Source of the DNA: an uncultured Prevotella sp.
Lineage (GTDB): Bacteria > Bacteroidota > Bacteroidia > Bacteroidales > Bacteroidaceae
Assembly: GCA_900314935.1 (NCBI GenBank)
Contig: OMXE01000016.1
Span: forward strand, 1 to 64,000
Direction of reading: 5' to 3'
DNA: 64,000 nucleotides
A program made the translations under genes and the position numbers. Positions 34,243 to 42,604 of the stretch are shown in pieces. The notes beneath the pieces are model-generated. The model searched no databases. It worked only from the letters and a program-made list of their open reading frames with translations, and was not told where the DNA came from. Each line of letters begins with the position of its first letter. Positions within the stretch are counted from its first letter, which is position 1.

Positions 34243-36030
34243 ATGAAGAAGAATATCACCATTAACCTGTGCGGGCGCCTCTTCCAGATCGACGAGGATG
34301 CCTACGAACTGTTGCAACAGTATATTGAGTCGCTTCGTCAGTCGTTCGGACGAAAGGAAGATGGCGACGAGATAGTGAATGATATCGAGGCACGCATTGC
34401 TGAGCTGTTTGATGAACTGCGCCAGCAGGATGTTGAAGCCATCACCATCGATCATGTTAAAGACATCATCACCCGTATCGGAAAGCCTGAGCAGCTGACA
34501 GGTGAGGATGAGGGGAAGGAGGAGGAACACAAGACAAGTTCTGAAAGTTCTAATGCCCAGAGTATCTTTGACAACATACGGGCGAGAACAGCCGGCAAAC
34601 GACTCTACCGTAATCCCAACGACCAGATGGTGGCAGGTGTACTCTCTGGCTTGGCATCCTATACGGGAACGGATGCCACTTGGTGGCGCATCGGCTATGT
34701 GCTGCTGATATTAGGTTCCAACATCTTCCTGTCGCCCTTGTTCAAGTTCTTTTTCCATAGCGGATTCTTTTCAATCAATCTGGGTCTGATCATTCTCTAT
34801 TTCGTGCTGGCCATTGCCATGCCTACCGCCAATACACCTAAACAGGTATTAGAGATGGAAGGGAAGGACGTGACACCGCAGAACCTGGCCGATGTAGTGG
34901 TAGAGGATAAGCAGCCCGTACAGCAACATCGTGGATGCTTGGGGGCAACCCTCACAGTGATACTATCCATCATTGCAGGACTCTTCGTGGGATTTGCTGC
35001 CATCTTCGGACTCATCTTGTTGGTCTGTCTATTACTGATTATTGTATCTATCATCATCGTCTTTACCGTTCCTTCGGCTATGCATATTCCCCTGCCTTTC
35101 GATATCAACTACCTGAACCTGGCTGAGATGTATGCCAGTCATCCCTGGGTGGTGGCCGTGTTCATTGCCGGACTCTTGCTGACACTGTTCATCCCTCTCT
35201 ATGCCATCGGTCATATGCTACTGTCGAAATCGGGTAAGATTCAGCCCATGGGAATCGGACAACGCATTCTGTGGATTGTACTGTGGTTAGCAGCTTTGTT
35301 CAGTATGATACCTTCGCTCGTCTGGGTTCATGAGCAGGCATCAGAACGTGAGCAGGCTCATTATCGGAAGACACATACCTACCAAGGGGTGGTGATGAGT
35401 TCTGCAGACAAGGATTTCCTGCGCCAAGGCGATTGGAAACTGATCAAGGCAGAGAACTGTGCGCACCTGACCTCCAGTGGGGAGCATTGGAGTGGCGACC
35501 CTAATGCCCGTTATCTTGATGCATGGAACGGAGATTGCGAAGAGGTGTATCAGGCAGAGCATACAGGACAGGTAGAGCCAGGCATCTATCGTCTGGACTG
35601 CTTAGCCCGTGCCGAAGGTCCTGGCACTTATATCTATGCTCAAGCAGGTCAACGAACGATGTTCAAACAGATTCCCGCATATGGCAACACGGGTGGTGAG
35701 TTCGTAGAGCAGGTAAGGGAGAAAATGGCTGACGTACAGATAAAGGATTCTGTTGGGGAAAGACTTGTCAGTACCACAACGGTAGAATTCATGGGTATGA
35801 AGTTCCATATCAATGATTATGAAAGGAATGGCAGCAAGAGTTTGTCCGACTATTTCGGTGAGGGTAAAGGCTGGTCTGTGGTCAGTATCGACAGTATCGT
35901 TGTTTCCAACGGTAGCATTACCTACGGTGTTTCCACTGACGCGACCTTCACCGGTCAGCCCTGTCATGCCAAGTGGTTCTCCGCATCCGATTTCAAAGTA
36001 ACGCGCATTGGTGATCTGCCAAAGAATTGA
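34243..36030 (+). CDS. PspC-domain membrane protein
   Basis: A 595-residue inner-membrane protein. Residues 1-75 form a cytosolic helical region (MKKNITINLCGRLFQIDEDAY ... IVNDIEARIAELF); residues ~118-190 contain the PspC domain (RLYRNPNDQMVAGVLSGLASYTGTDATWWRIGYVLL). Several hydrophobic helices follow (GCLGATLTVILSIIAGLFVG; VVAVFIAGLLLTLFIPLYAIG; ILWIVLWLAALFSMI), then a soluble C-terminal domain of about 220 residues probably outside the membrane. PspC proteins take part in phage-shock/envelope-stress responses. Cotranscribed with the PadR regulator upstream. Confidence 0.85.
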   Translation: MKKNITINLCGRLFQIDEDAYELLQQYIESLRQSFGRKEDGDEIVNDIEARIAELFDELRQQDVEAITIDHVKDIITRIGKPEQLTGEDEGKEEEHKTSSESSNAQSIFDNIRARTAGKRLYRNPNDQMVAGVLSGLASYTGTDATWWRIGYVLLILGSNIFLSPLFKFFFHSGFFSINLGLIILYFVLAIAMPTANTPKQVLEMEGKDVTPQNLADVVVEDKQPVQQHRGCLGATLTVILSIIAGLFVGFAAIFGLILLVCLLLIIVSIIIVFTVPSAMHIPLPFDINYLNLAEMYASHPWVVAVFIAGLLLTLFIPLYAIGHMLLSKSGKIQPMGIGQRILWIVLWLAALFSMIPSLVWVHEQASEREQAHYRKTHTYQGVVMSSADKDFLRQGDWKLIKAENCAHLTSSGEHWSGDPNARYLDAWNGDCEEVYQAEHTGQVEPGIYRLDCLARAEGPGTYIYAQAGQRTMFKQIPAYGNTGGEFVEQVREKMADVQIKDSVGERLVSTTTVEFMGMKFHINDYERNGSKSLSDYFGEGKGWSVVSIDSIVVSNGSITYGVSTDATFTGQPCHAKWFSASDFKVTRIGDLPKN

Positions 36031-36099
36031 AGAAACAATTGAAAATGAAGAAGAATATAGAGGCTATCAAAGTATAAAAAGTATTCTCACAACCTGCAA

Positions 36100-38466
36100 A
36101 TGAAAAAACTATTATTTACACTATTGCTTGTTTTCGTAGCCATGACGGGACAGACACAGACAAAAGTCTGGAACGATATCGTAACGAGCTTTACCAACGC
36201 TTCAATAGCGAAAGTGACCCAAGTAGCGTTCTATAACGATCGTACGGAACTGTCGTTTCACATTGATTACAGAGCTGGACAATGGATCGGTATGAACGAA
36301 AACACCTATCTGTTAGCCGACGGGAAGCAGTATGCTATCAAGGATGCCACCGTACTGAAACTCGGTGAGCAATATACCCTGACAACTGATACGCTCGACT
36401 TCAAGCTTATCTTTGAGCCGGTGCCGCAGAATGTACAATCTGTTTATATGGTAGAGCCGAATGGCTGGCAGATTGGGAATATCCGCAGTGCCAGTATATT
36501 GCCACAGGGAATTATCGACACCTATTGGCGCGACGAGGCGACGGGCGACTGGCTCATAGGCTTTGCAAAAGACCATGTCATCTATCAAAATGCGGTGTGG
36601 GATATCGCTAATATCAAGGAGAAGAAGGATGCCTATACATTTACCCTCCTCATCAGCAACATGCCTGGAGTGAGATGTGCTTTTCTTTCGAAGGACTTTT
36701 CATTAAAAGCCAAGATGGTCAAGGTAAGCAAAATGAAGAAAGGCTTGCGCACCATCACCATCGATGATGGGAAACCTGTGACATGCAGTCCCATTACCAC
36801 TGCTTCACTGCCCGACTATCCCACGAAGGATACCCGCATAGGTTTCGTAGATAACGGATTCCGTATGGGTGATAGTGTAACCATTATAGGCTGGCTGAAG
36901 AATATGCCCCCGGGACTTCTCGAGCAGACCCCAGAGTTCACAGTCCACTACGATAACATCCTCACCGGTAGTCAGGAAAGTGTTTACACTAAGTTGGACT
37001 CCCTGGGTCGCTTCACCCTCAAGATGCCACTGATGAACACATCGGAAGTGTATATCGACTGGGGACGTTCCACCGTGAGTTCTGTCTTGGAACCTGGCAA
37101 GACCTATTTCCTTCTTCATGACTTCTGGACAGGACAGAAACTGTGGATGGGCGACGATGTCAGGGTACAGAATGAGTTGCAGGCGCAGGCCCTTTCGCGA
37201 GCTAAGAATAATGGAGCCGAGGTGCCTTATTACGAGAAAAACATTGATCTGATGGCTTACTGGGCGCGATGTGATAGTGTGCGTCTCTTACAGGAGGCGA
37301 ATCTGAAAGCCGTGCAGCAAAGCCATCCCACACTCTCGCAACGGTTTCTCGACTATGAGTCTGGTTACTATCGTATACGGCAGGGGCGTAACATGATGCA
37401 GGCCAGTTTATGCGTCCAAAACAGTTCTGTGCCACGGGAATACGTCGACTATGTGGGTGAGAACTTCTGGAAGAAGGCACCGAAGCCTTATACCCTCCAT
37501 GGTGACTTCACCACGCTGAACAACAACTTCATCAATCAAGCAGAACTCAATAAGGGTAGTGTTGACATTGCTGTTGTCCTCAGGCGGTTTGAGAAAGAAG
37601 GGAAGCTTGTTCTGACCGATGAAGAGAAGACCATCGTGGCGAGATATGAGAAGGAACTTCCCCAGGTGCTGGCTAACATCAATGCTGCTGAGACTGAGGA
37701 AGAGAAGCAGTCGATTGCCGATGCCTTTAATACCAGTGAGACGATTACCCAATTCGATGCTCTTTTGAAGAGAAACATTTCGTTGCTGGATACCTTTGGC
37801 TTCCTGAACTTGATGGATCTTGTCGACTCTCTTGGCGGCGACCGCAAGCTGCGTGACATCATTCTCGCCCAACGTATGATACAGCGAATAGATGGCACGC
37901 GGACGCCTCTTGACTCCACCATTCTGGCTTTCGCCGAAGAGAATATTCAACTGCCTGCTGCCCTGACACCTGTCAAAGCGCTCAATGACAAGTACCTCGC
38001 CATCCAGCAGCGCGACATCTCGAAATTGCCGAGTCTGAAGACCGCCGATGACGTAGCCAATATGAGCGCTGGTGAGGAGATCTTACGCAAACTCATTGAG
38101 CCTTATAAAGGTAAGATCATCCTTCTTGATGTGTGGGGAACATGGTGCAGTCCTTGTAAGGAGGCCCTCTCGCATAGTCAGGAGGAGTATGAACGACTAA
38201 AGGATTATGACCTTATCTTCCTCTATCTCGCCAACCGTTCCAGCGATGAGTCATGGAAGAGTGTGATCAAAGAGTATGAAGTGCTGGGCGACAATGTCGT
38301 ACACTTTAACCTGCCCTATGGCCAACAGCAGGCCATCGAGCATTTCCTCAATGTGACGGGCTTCCCCACCTATAAGCTCATCGACCGCGACGGAACCATC
38401 CTGGATGTGAATGCCGATCCCCGCAACCTCGAAGCACTTGCGCGGTTGATTGAGCAGCTTAAGTGA
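36100..38466 (+). CDS. TlpA/thioredoxin-like exported protein with large N-terminal extension
   Basis: A 788-residue exported protein. Signal peptide MKKLLFTLLLVFVAMTGQTQ. The N-terminal two thirds are beta-rich and then helical, including a DUF4369-like section, typical of Bacteroidetes thiol-disulfide proteins. The last ~140 residues form a TlpA/AhpC-like thioredoxin domain with the active site GTWCSPCKEAL, and the cis-Pro segment VTGFPTYKLIDRDG. It probably acts as a periplasmic thiol-disulfide oxidoreductase; the partner is unknown. The 69-nt gap before it shows no clear promoter. Confidence 0.85.
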   Translation: MKKLLFTLLLVFVAMTGQTQTKVWNDIVTSFTNASIAKVTQVAFYNDRTELSFHIDYRAGQWIGMNENTYLLADGKQYAIKDATVLKLGEQYTLTTDTLDFKLIFEPVPQNVQSVYMVEPNGWQIGNIRSASILPQGIIDTYWRDEATGDWLIGFAKDHVIYQNAVWDIANIKEKKDAYTFTLLISNMPGVRCAFLSKDFSLKAKMVKVSKMKKGLRTITIDDGKPVTCSPITTASLPDYPTKDTRIGFVDNGFRMGDSVTIIGWLKNMPPGLLEQTPEFTVHYDNILTGSQESVYTKLDSLGRFTLKMPLMNTSEVYIDWGRSTVSSVLEPGKTYFLLHDFWTGQKLWMGDDVRVQNELQAQALSRAKNNGAEVPYYEKNIDLMAYWARCDSVRLLQEANLKAVQQSHPTLSQRFLDYESGYYRIRQGRNMMQASLCVQNSSVPREYVDYVGENFWKKAPKPYTLHGDFTTLNNNFINQAELNKGSVDIAVVLRRFEKEGKLVLTDEEKTIVARYEKELPQVLANINAAETEEEKQSIADAFNTSETITQFDALLKRNISLLDTFGFLNLMDLVDSLGGDRKLRDIILAQRMIQRIDGTRTPLDSTILAFAEENIQLPAALTPVKALNDKYLAIQQRDISKLPSLKTADDVANMSAGEEILRKLIEPYKGKIILLDVWGTWCSPCKEALSHSQEEYERLKDYDLIFLYLANRSSDESWKSVIKEYEVLGDNVVHFNLPYGQQQAIEHFLNVTGFPTYKLIDRDGTILDVNADPRNLEALARLIEQLK

Positions 38467-38520
38467 ACTTTTTTGTGTAATCAACTTAATAATTGATGGT
38501 GTCTTGCGTATTATAGGTGT

Positions 38521-39045
38521 ATGACACGCTCAGAATTTGAACATATCGCCGCGCAGTTGCGCCAGAGAGTACTGAAAGTCGGACTCGACTTCTTCGGTTC
38601 CAGGGACGATGCTGAGGATGCAGCCCAGGAGGCAATGATCCAGCTCTGGCGCTACTGTGAGCATATCGATGCCGAGCGAAACATCGAAGCACTGGCTGTC
38701 AGGGTGGCGAAAAACTGCTGCGTGAGTATGTATCGGAAACAGCAGCATGTAGCCGACACACCGAAGGGAACGCTTTCTGATAGGACGATCGACCGTCATC
38801 AGACTGCCACTCCACACGATCCGCAAGTGCAGCTGGAGGCTAAAGAGACACAACGGATGCTGACAGAGACCATCGACCTGTTGAAGCCGCGAGAACGACA
38901 GCTCTTTGAGATGCGGGCGGTTGAAGGTCTCTCGGCAGAAGAAGTATCGAAGCAGACCGGCATACCCAAGGCATCAGTCGCCGTCATGGTCTCGACAGCA
39001 CGAAAGAAAGTATTCACAGAACTAATGAGGAGGATGAAGCAATGA
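38521..39045 (+). CDS. RNA polymerase sigma factor, ECF type
   Basis: A 174-residue ECF sigma factor: region 2 (FGSRDDAEDAAQEAMIQLWRYCEHIDAERNIEALAVRVAKNCCVSMYRKQ) and region 4 (LKPRERQLFEMRAVEGLSAEEVSKQTGIPKASVAVMVSTARKKVF). It overlaps the next gene by 4 nt; that gene encodes a single-pass membrane protein, the usual place for an anti-sigma factor. A following lipoprotein gene completes a three-gene unit, suggesting signal transfer from the envelope to transcription. Confidence 0.9.
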   Translation: MTRSEFEHIAAQLRQRVLKVGLDFFGSRDDAEDAAQEAMIQLWRYCEHIDAERNIEALAVRVAKNCCVSMYRKQQHVADTPKGTLSDRTIDRHQTATPHDPQVQLEAKETQRMLTETIDLLKPRERQLFEMRAVEGLSAEEVSKQTGIPKASVAVMVSTARKKVFTELMRRMKQ

Positions 39046-39485
39046 CAAACAAGGACATACAGAAACTCATCGATAAGTATCTTGCAGGCGAGACATCGCC
39101 AGCGGAAGAGAAGCAACTGGCTCTGGCCATCCATCAGTGTCAGGATCTGCCGGAAGAGTGGCAAGCTGTTCGTATGATGCTTGGAGAGCTGACGCTCGGT
39201 GAAGCTGAATACGATGCCATCATGGCAAAACGGAATAAGAAACCTTCTGCCATCCTGATCACCCTGCGGGTTATCTCATCCATCGCAGCCATCTGGCTCG
39301 TCGGACTGTTCTTCTACCAGCAGAGTTCCGTGTCAACACCGGATATCCCATCGAATGAAGTACCTCATCATATCTCTCATTTCTCATCTGGCAGCACCCT
39401 AAAGGATGTGTACACAAGCCGTCAGCAACGAGATCAACTCATCAGTTACACCCAATTAAGACAAATGCGTTATGAAAACAAGTAG
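39042..39485 (+). CDS. single-pass membrane protein, putative anti-sigma factor
   Basis: A 147-residue protein with a cytosolic N-terminus (MTNKDIQKLIDKYLAGETSPAEEKQLA; this pattern of an acidic helix followed by ETSxxEEKxL is common at the start of Bacteroidetes anti-sigma proteins) and one hydrophobic helix at residues ~70-90 (ILITLRVISSIAAIWLVGLFF). The outer segment is only about 55 residues. The start overlaps the sigma gene (ATGA) and the end overlaps the next gene by 14 nt. Context supports an anti-sigma role; it has no FecR or zinc-binding motif, so the call is an inference. Confidence 0.65.
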   Translation: MTNKDIQKLIDKYLAGETSPAEEKQLALAIHQCQDLPEEWQAVRMMLGELTLGEAEYDAIMAKRNKKPSAILITLRVISSIAAIWLVGLFFYQQSSVSTPDIPSNEVPHHISHFSSGSTLKDVYTSRQQRDQLISYTQLRQMRYENK

Positions 39486-40554
39486 TTATTTCGGAATCGT
39501 ATTAGGAGCAGTCCTGCTTCTTACATCCTGTCAGGAAGATGCCAACGTGAAGATGCATACCATCGTCCACAAGGATGGCTGGTGCGATCGTGAGATCAGT
39601 TATAGTACCATCATGTCGAAGGAAGAACGTGATTCCATGATGCAAGGCGAAGGAGCGGTGTTGGCTCAGCCTATTCCCTCCTGTCTGAACCAAAATGCTT
39701 TCATGGGAACACATACCGAGATGGAAGGCGACACGGTTACCACTACCTTCTCACGTTCGTTCCGCACCCCGGAAGATATGTGCAAAGAAACTCCCTTGCT
39801 ACTCAACGGCACCCGTCTGCGCTCAACGGCCAAAGTGGAGAAACATTTCCGCTGGTTCTATACCGAATACACCTTCACTGAGGTATTCTACTGCGTGGGC
39901 GACACCTTTAAGATCGCTCCTACGAACTATGCCGACAAGGACATCGTCAGCTATTGGTTCACGGGTCAGCCGAATCTGGTTGAAGGAATGAGCGGTGCCG
40001 AGGCATTACAGAAGATCGAGGGGATGGAGCCCTTCGTGAACAAGTGGCTCAACGATAATCTCTTTCAGACCAGCTTCGACTTTATCGTCAATCACTACGA
40101 CTCCATTGCCAATCCGCCGGTCAGTCGTGAACGCTTTGTAGAACTTCGCGACTCTTTGGCTCACCACGTGTTGAAAGGTCAGAAGGACATCCTTGATGTC
40201 AATCCCCAAGAAGTCATGCAGTCGTTCTTCCACTCAGATGCCTATGCCATCTTCTTCGATGATGAGACACCTTGCGGAAAGGAACTGAACAAGGAGCTTA
40301 CCAACAGTCTGAACATCTTGTGGTTCAACGTGCCCTACACCCTGACGATGCCAGGAAAGGTTACCCAAACAGGTAATGGAACGCTGCAACCCGACGGTAC
40401 CGTCTTCTATCCCTTCACCGGTGAGCGACTCATTCCACAAGACTATGTCATCACTGCCACCTCGCATGTCACCCATATCTGGGCCTACATCTTAACCCTT
40501 CTCATCATCCTTATCGCCATCGGCAGTTTCCTGATTTGCAGACGACATCGGTAA
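39472..40554 (+). CDS. lipoprotein with C-terminal transmembrane helix, unknown function
   Basis: A 360-residue protein with a lipoprotein signal peptide (MKTSSYFGIVLGAVLLLTSC, Cys20 before QEDAN) and a hydrophobic helix near its C-terminus (IWAYILTLLIILIAIGSFLIC, then RRHR). Having both a lipid anchor and a C-terminal helix is unusual; the charge pattern would place the body in the periplasm, held to the inner membrane at the C-terminus. I do not recognise the family. Translationally coupled to the putative anti-sigma gene (14-nt overlap), so it may be the sensor or main target of the unit. Confidence 0.7.
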   Translation: MKTSSYFGIVLGAVLLLTSCQEDANVKMHTIVHKDGWCDREISYSTIMSKEERDSMMQGEGAVLAQPIPSCLNQNAFMGTHTEMEGDTVTTTFSRSFRTPEDMCKETPLLLNGTRLRSTAKVEKHFRWFYTEYTFTEVFYCVGDTFKIAPTNYADKDIVSYWFTGQPNLVEGMSGAEALQKIEGMEPFVNKWLNDNLFQTSFDFIVNHYDSIANPPVSRERFVELRDSLAHHVLKGQKDILDVNPQEVMQSFFHSDAYAIFFDDETPCGKELNKELTNSLNILWFNVPYTLTMPGKVTQTGNGTLQPDGTVFYPFTGERLIPQDYVITATSHVTHIWAYILTLLIILIAIGSFLICRRHR

Positions 40555-40577
40555 AGATACTTCATCATATATCAATA

Positions 40578-40608
40578 GAGACGTCACATCTGTGGCGTCT
40601 CTATTTTG
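40578..40608 (+). terminator. terminator of the sigma/anti-sigma/lipoprotein unit
   Basis: GAGACGTCAC pairs with GTGGCGTCTC (one G-U pair) and is followed by TATTTTG. Confidence 0.75.
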
Positions 40609-40625
40609 TTCAAAAGTGTTTTTAG

Positions 40626-40691
40626 GCTACAAACACTTTGTTTATACGCTACAAACACTTTGTTTATACGCTACAAACACTTTGTTCGCAC
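40626..40691. repeat. three tandem 22-bp repeats
   Basis: GCTACAAACACTTTGTTTAT + AC occurs at 40626, 40648 and 40670 with period 22; the third copy ends differently and is followed by a CACGTTGGGAAC half palindrome. Confidence 0.85.
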
Positions 40692-40705
40692 GTTGGGAAC
40701 TTTTC

Positions 40706-42457
40706 TTAACGGATAATCTTTCTGCTCTGTTTCTTACCGTTCACATCCGTGCTTTGCTCAATCACAATGCCCTTTGAGGCGTTGTTGTTGATACGGCGAC
40801 CGGAGAGGTCGTATAGCTTACTGTCAGACGACTGTGTAGGAACAACCTGCTGAATGCCGGTGGTCTGCTCTGCACTGAACTGCCAGGCATCGAACTGCAC
40901 CTTCTCGGCAGCGGTGAAGACGAAATAGACATCATGAACACCTTTGAAAGGAGTAGGGTCAATGTTCGTGTCATGCTCTTCCATCGAAGTAGAAGAGAAC
41001 TCAATGGTGGCAGCAGGCTCCGCTGTCTTCTTGTCGAGGCGGATCTCCAAAGTACCGGTACCCTGAGCAGTGAACTTGAACGATTGCGCTCCCGCTTCAC
41101 CGAAGTCGGCATTGCGCACCATGGTCCAAGCACCTGGTTTCATGGCTACCTGCAGGTTTCTGGAAGCATCATTACCGAGAGCACTGATCTTTGTATCCTT
41201 TTCGATGTTCTTATAGTCCTCGTACATCACCCCGCCGCTGTTGGCTGTTGTCTCGGCTTGCTGCAGATCGTAGGGGTCCAGGTTCTTGATGGCCGTGACA
41301 CCGGTAAGATTCTGATTAACCGAACTGATCTTCTGTGTTTCCTCATCTACCGTAGCCATGTTCACGCAGATGGAACGATAGCCGTCGCAACTGCTGTCGA
41401 TGGCTTTACCGTCTAACATACTCTTCATCAGGGGAGCCCAATGGTAGAGGTAGTAATAGTTGCCCTGGAATTTGTGCAGATGGGAATGGTTGTTGGGGGA
41501 GGGGAATCCCGGATGCTTTCCACAAACACCTTTGTACTCCCAAGAGTTGGGATTCATTGGATCGTCGGATACCATATAGCACATCGTACAGGTGTTGGGC
41601 TTACCGATTTTGATATTCTGTTCTTGCTTGTATGCGTTCCATTCGGCATCCTTGCGTTCTGCCCACGAAGAACAATAGGTATAGACAAACTTCCCGTTCA
41701 TGATGTTCAGTTCGCTGGCCTCGAAGTGATAGGGTGCAGGAATCCTGGCTGGCTTACCATCCAGAGCCGTCATAGACGCATCGAGCTTGGCAAAGAGGGC
41801 GTTGTTGGGCTGTAGGGTGGTACCTTGTTCATTGGGATCGCCACCGCCGAAGGAGATCCATCCCGTACCGTTCTCATCAATCACTACACCGGGATCGAAG
41901 ATCCATGAACAGGGAAGCACGCCCGGGGTATCTCGGTTAATCATCGAATGGCTCAGTGGTGAAGTCCACGGACCAACTGGTGAATCGGCCTTCAGAACAC
42001 CCACACCATGACTGGTATTGGCAAAGTACAGGAAGAATTCCTCCTTGCCGTCCTCGGTGGTGCGCCAGGTCACTGATGGTGCCCATGAGTTCATAAAGCC
42101 TTTGTACCATTGACCTCCAGCCACTTTCCATGTAGAACAGATCTTCTGCACGTCAATCGTTCCATGGAAGGTCCAGTTCACCATGTCATCGGTTGACAAA
42201 ACAACCAACGACTTGATGTCCCCATAGCCATTTCCATCTTTCTTGTTGTTCTTGATGAACTGCTGATGGTCGTTCGAACCATAGACGTACAGTCGTCCGT
42301 TATAGTCCAATGCCGTAGGATCGGCACAGAACACACTGGCACTAATGGGGTTGTTGTTATTGTCTGCCTTGTAATTTTGGGCGATGCTCTGGGCATGTAG
42401 TGAGATCGCAGGGATCTGCAAAAGCAAAATGGTGATAGATAGAATAATACGTTTCAT
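40706..42457 (-). CDS. GH43-family exported glycoside hydrolase (arabinan/xylan-active)
   Basis: A 583-residue exported GH43 enzyme, a family of beta-xylosidases and alpha-L-arabinofuranosidases. Start at ATG 42457 (MKRIILSITILLLQIPAISL, a signal peptide); the longer frame adds 31 residues including promoter sequence. The five-blade propeller shows the catalytic triad: Asp in FCADPTALDYNGRLYVYGS, Asp in SWIFDPGVVIDENGTGW and Glu in HFEASELNIMNGKFVYTY. A CBM6-like beta domain follows (~residues 440-540). The C-terminus (KLYDLSGRRINNNASKGIVI) resembles C-terminal sorting tags of Prevotella secreted proteins. Divergent from a GH3 gene, so the two probably act on the same glycan. Confidence 0.9.
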   Translation of the reverse strand: MKRIILSITILLLQIPAISLHAQSIAQNYKADNNNNPISASVFCADPTALDYNGRLYVYGSNDHQQFIKNNKKDGNGYGDIKSLVVLSTDDMVNWTFHGTIDVQKICSTWKVAGGQWYKGFMNSWAPSVTWRTTEDGKEEFFLYFANTSHGVGVLKADSPVGPWTSPLSHSMINRDTPGVLPCSWIFDPGVVIDENGTGWISFGGGDPNEQGTTLQPNNALFAKLDASMTALDGKPARIPAPYHFEASELNIMNGKFVYTYCSSWAERKDAEWNAYKQEQNIKIGKPNTCTMCYMVSDDPMNPNSWEYKGVCGKHPGFPSPNNHSHLHKFQGNYYYLYHWAPLMKSMLDGKAIDSSCDGYRSICVNMATVDEETQKISSVNQNLTGVTAIKNLDPYDLQQAETTANSGGVMYEDYKNIEKDTKISALGNDASRNLQVAMKPGAWTMVRNADFGEAGAQSFKFTAQGTGTLEIRLDKKTAEPAATIEFSSTSMEEHDTNIDPTPFKGVHDVYFVFTAAEKVQFDAWQFSAEQTTGIQQVVPTQSSDSKLYDLSGRRINNNASKGIVIEQSTDVNGKKQSRKIIR

Positions 42458-42485
42458 GTGAATACTTGATGTTTTAATTGTCTGA

Positions 42486-42493
42486 CAAAGATA
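42486..42493 (-). promoter_or_regulatory. -7 element of the GH43 gene
   Basis: On the minus strand TATCTTTG, 29 nt before ATG 42457. Confidence 0.55.
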
Positions 42494-42542
42494 CGATGAA
42501 ACGAGCGAAATACCAAATAAAAACGTGTTTTTTATCCGTTTC

Positions 42543-42574
42543 TTTGGCAATCTCCCAGATTATGCTTATTTTTG
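42543..42574 (+). promoter_or_regulatory. promoter of the GH3 lipoprotein gene
   Basis: TTTG at 42543-42546, 20 nt, TATTTTTG at 42567-42574; ATG at 42605. Confidence 0.65.
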
Positions 42575-42604
42575 CCTTCTAAAACCAAATCATGATCACA
42601 ACGT

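Noticed and set aside
40626..40691. attachment site or iterons of a replication origin
   Set aside because: Three 22-bp repeats alone, without integrase, Rep gene or DnaA boxes nearby.
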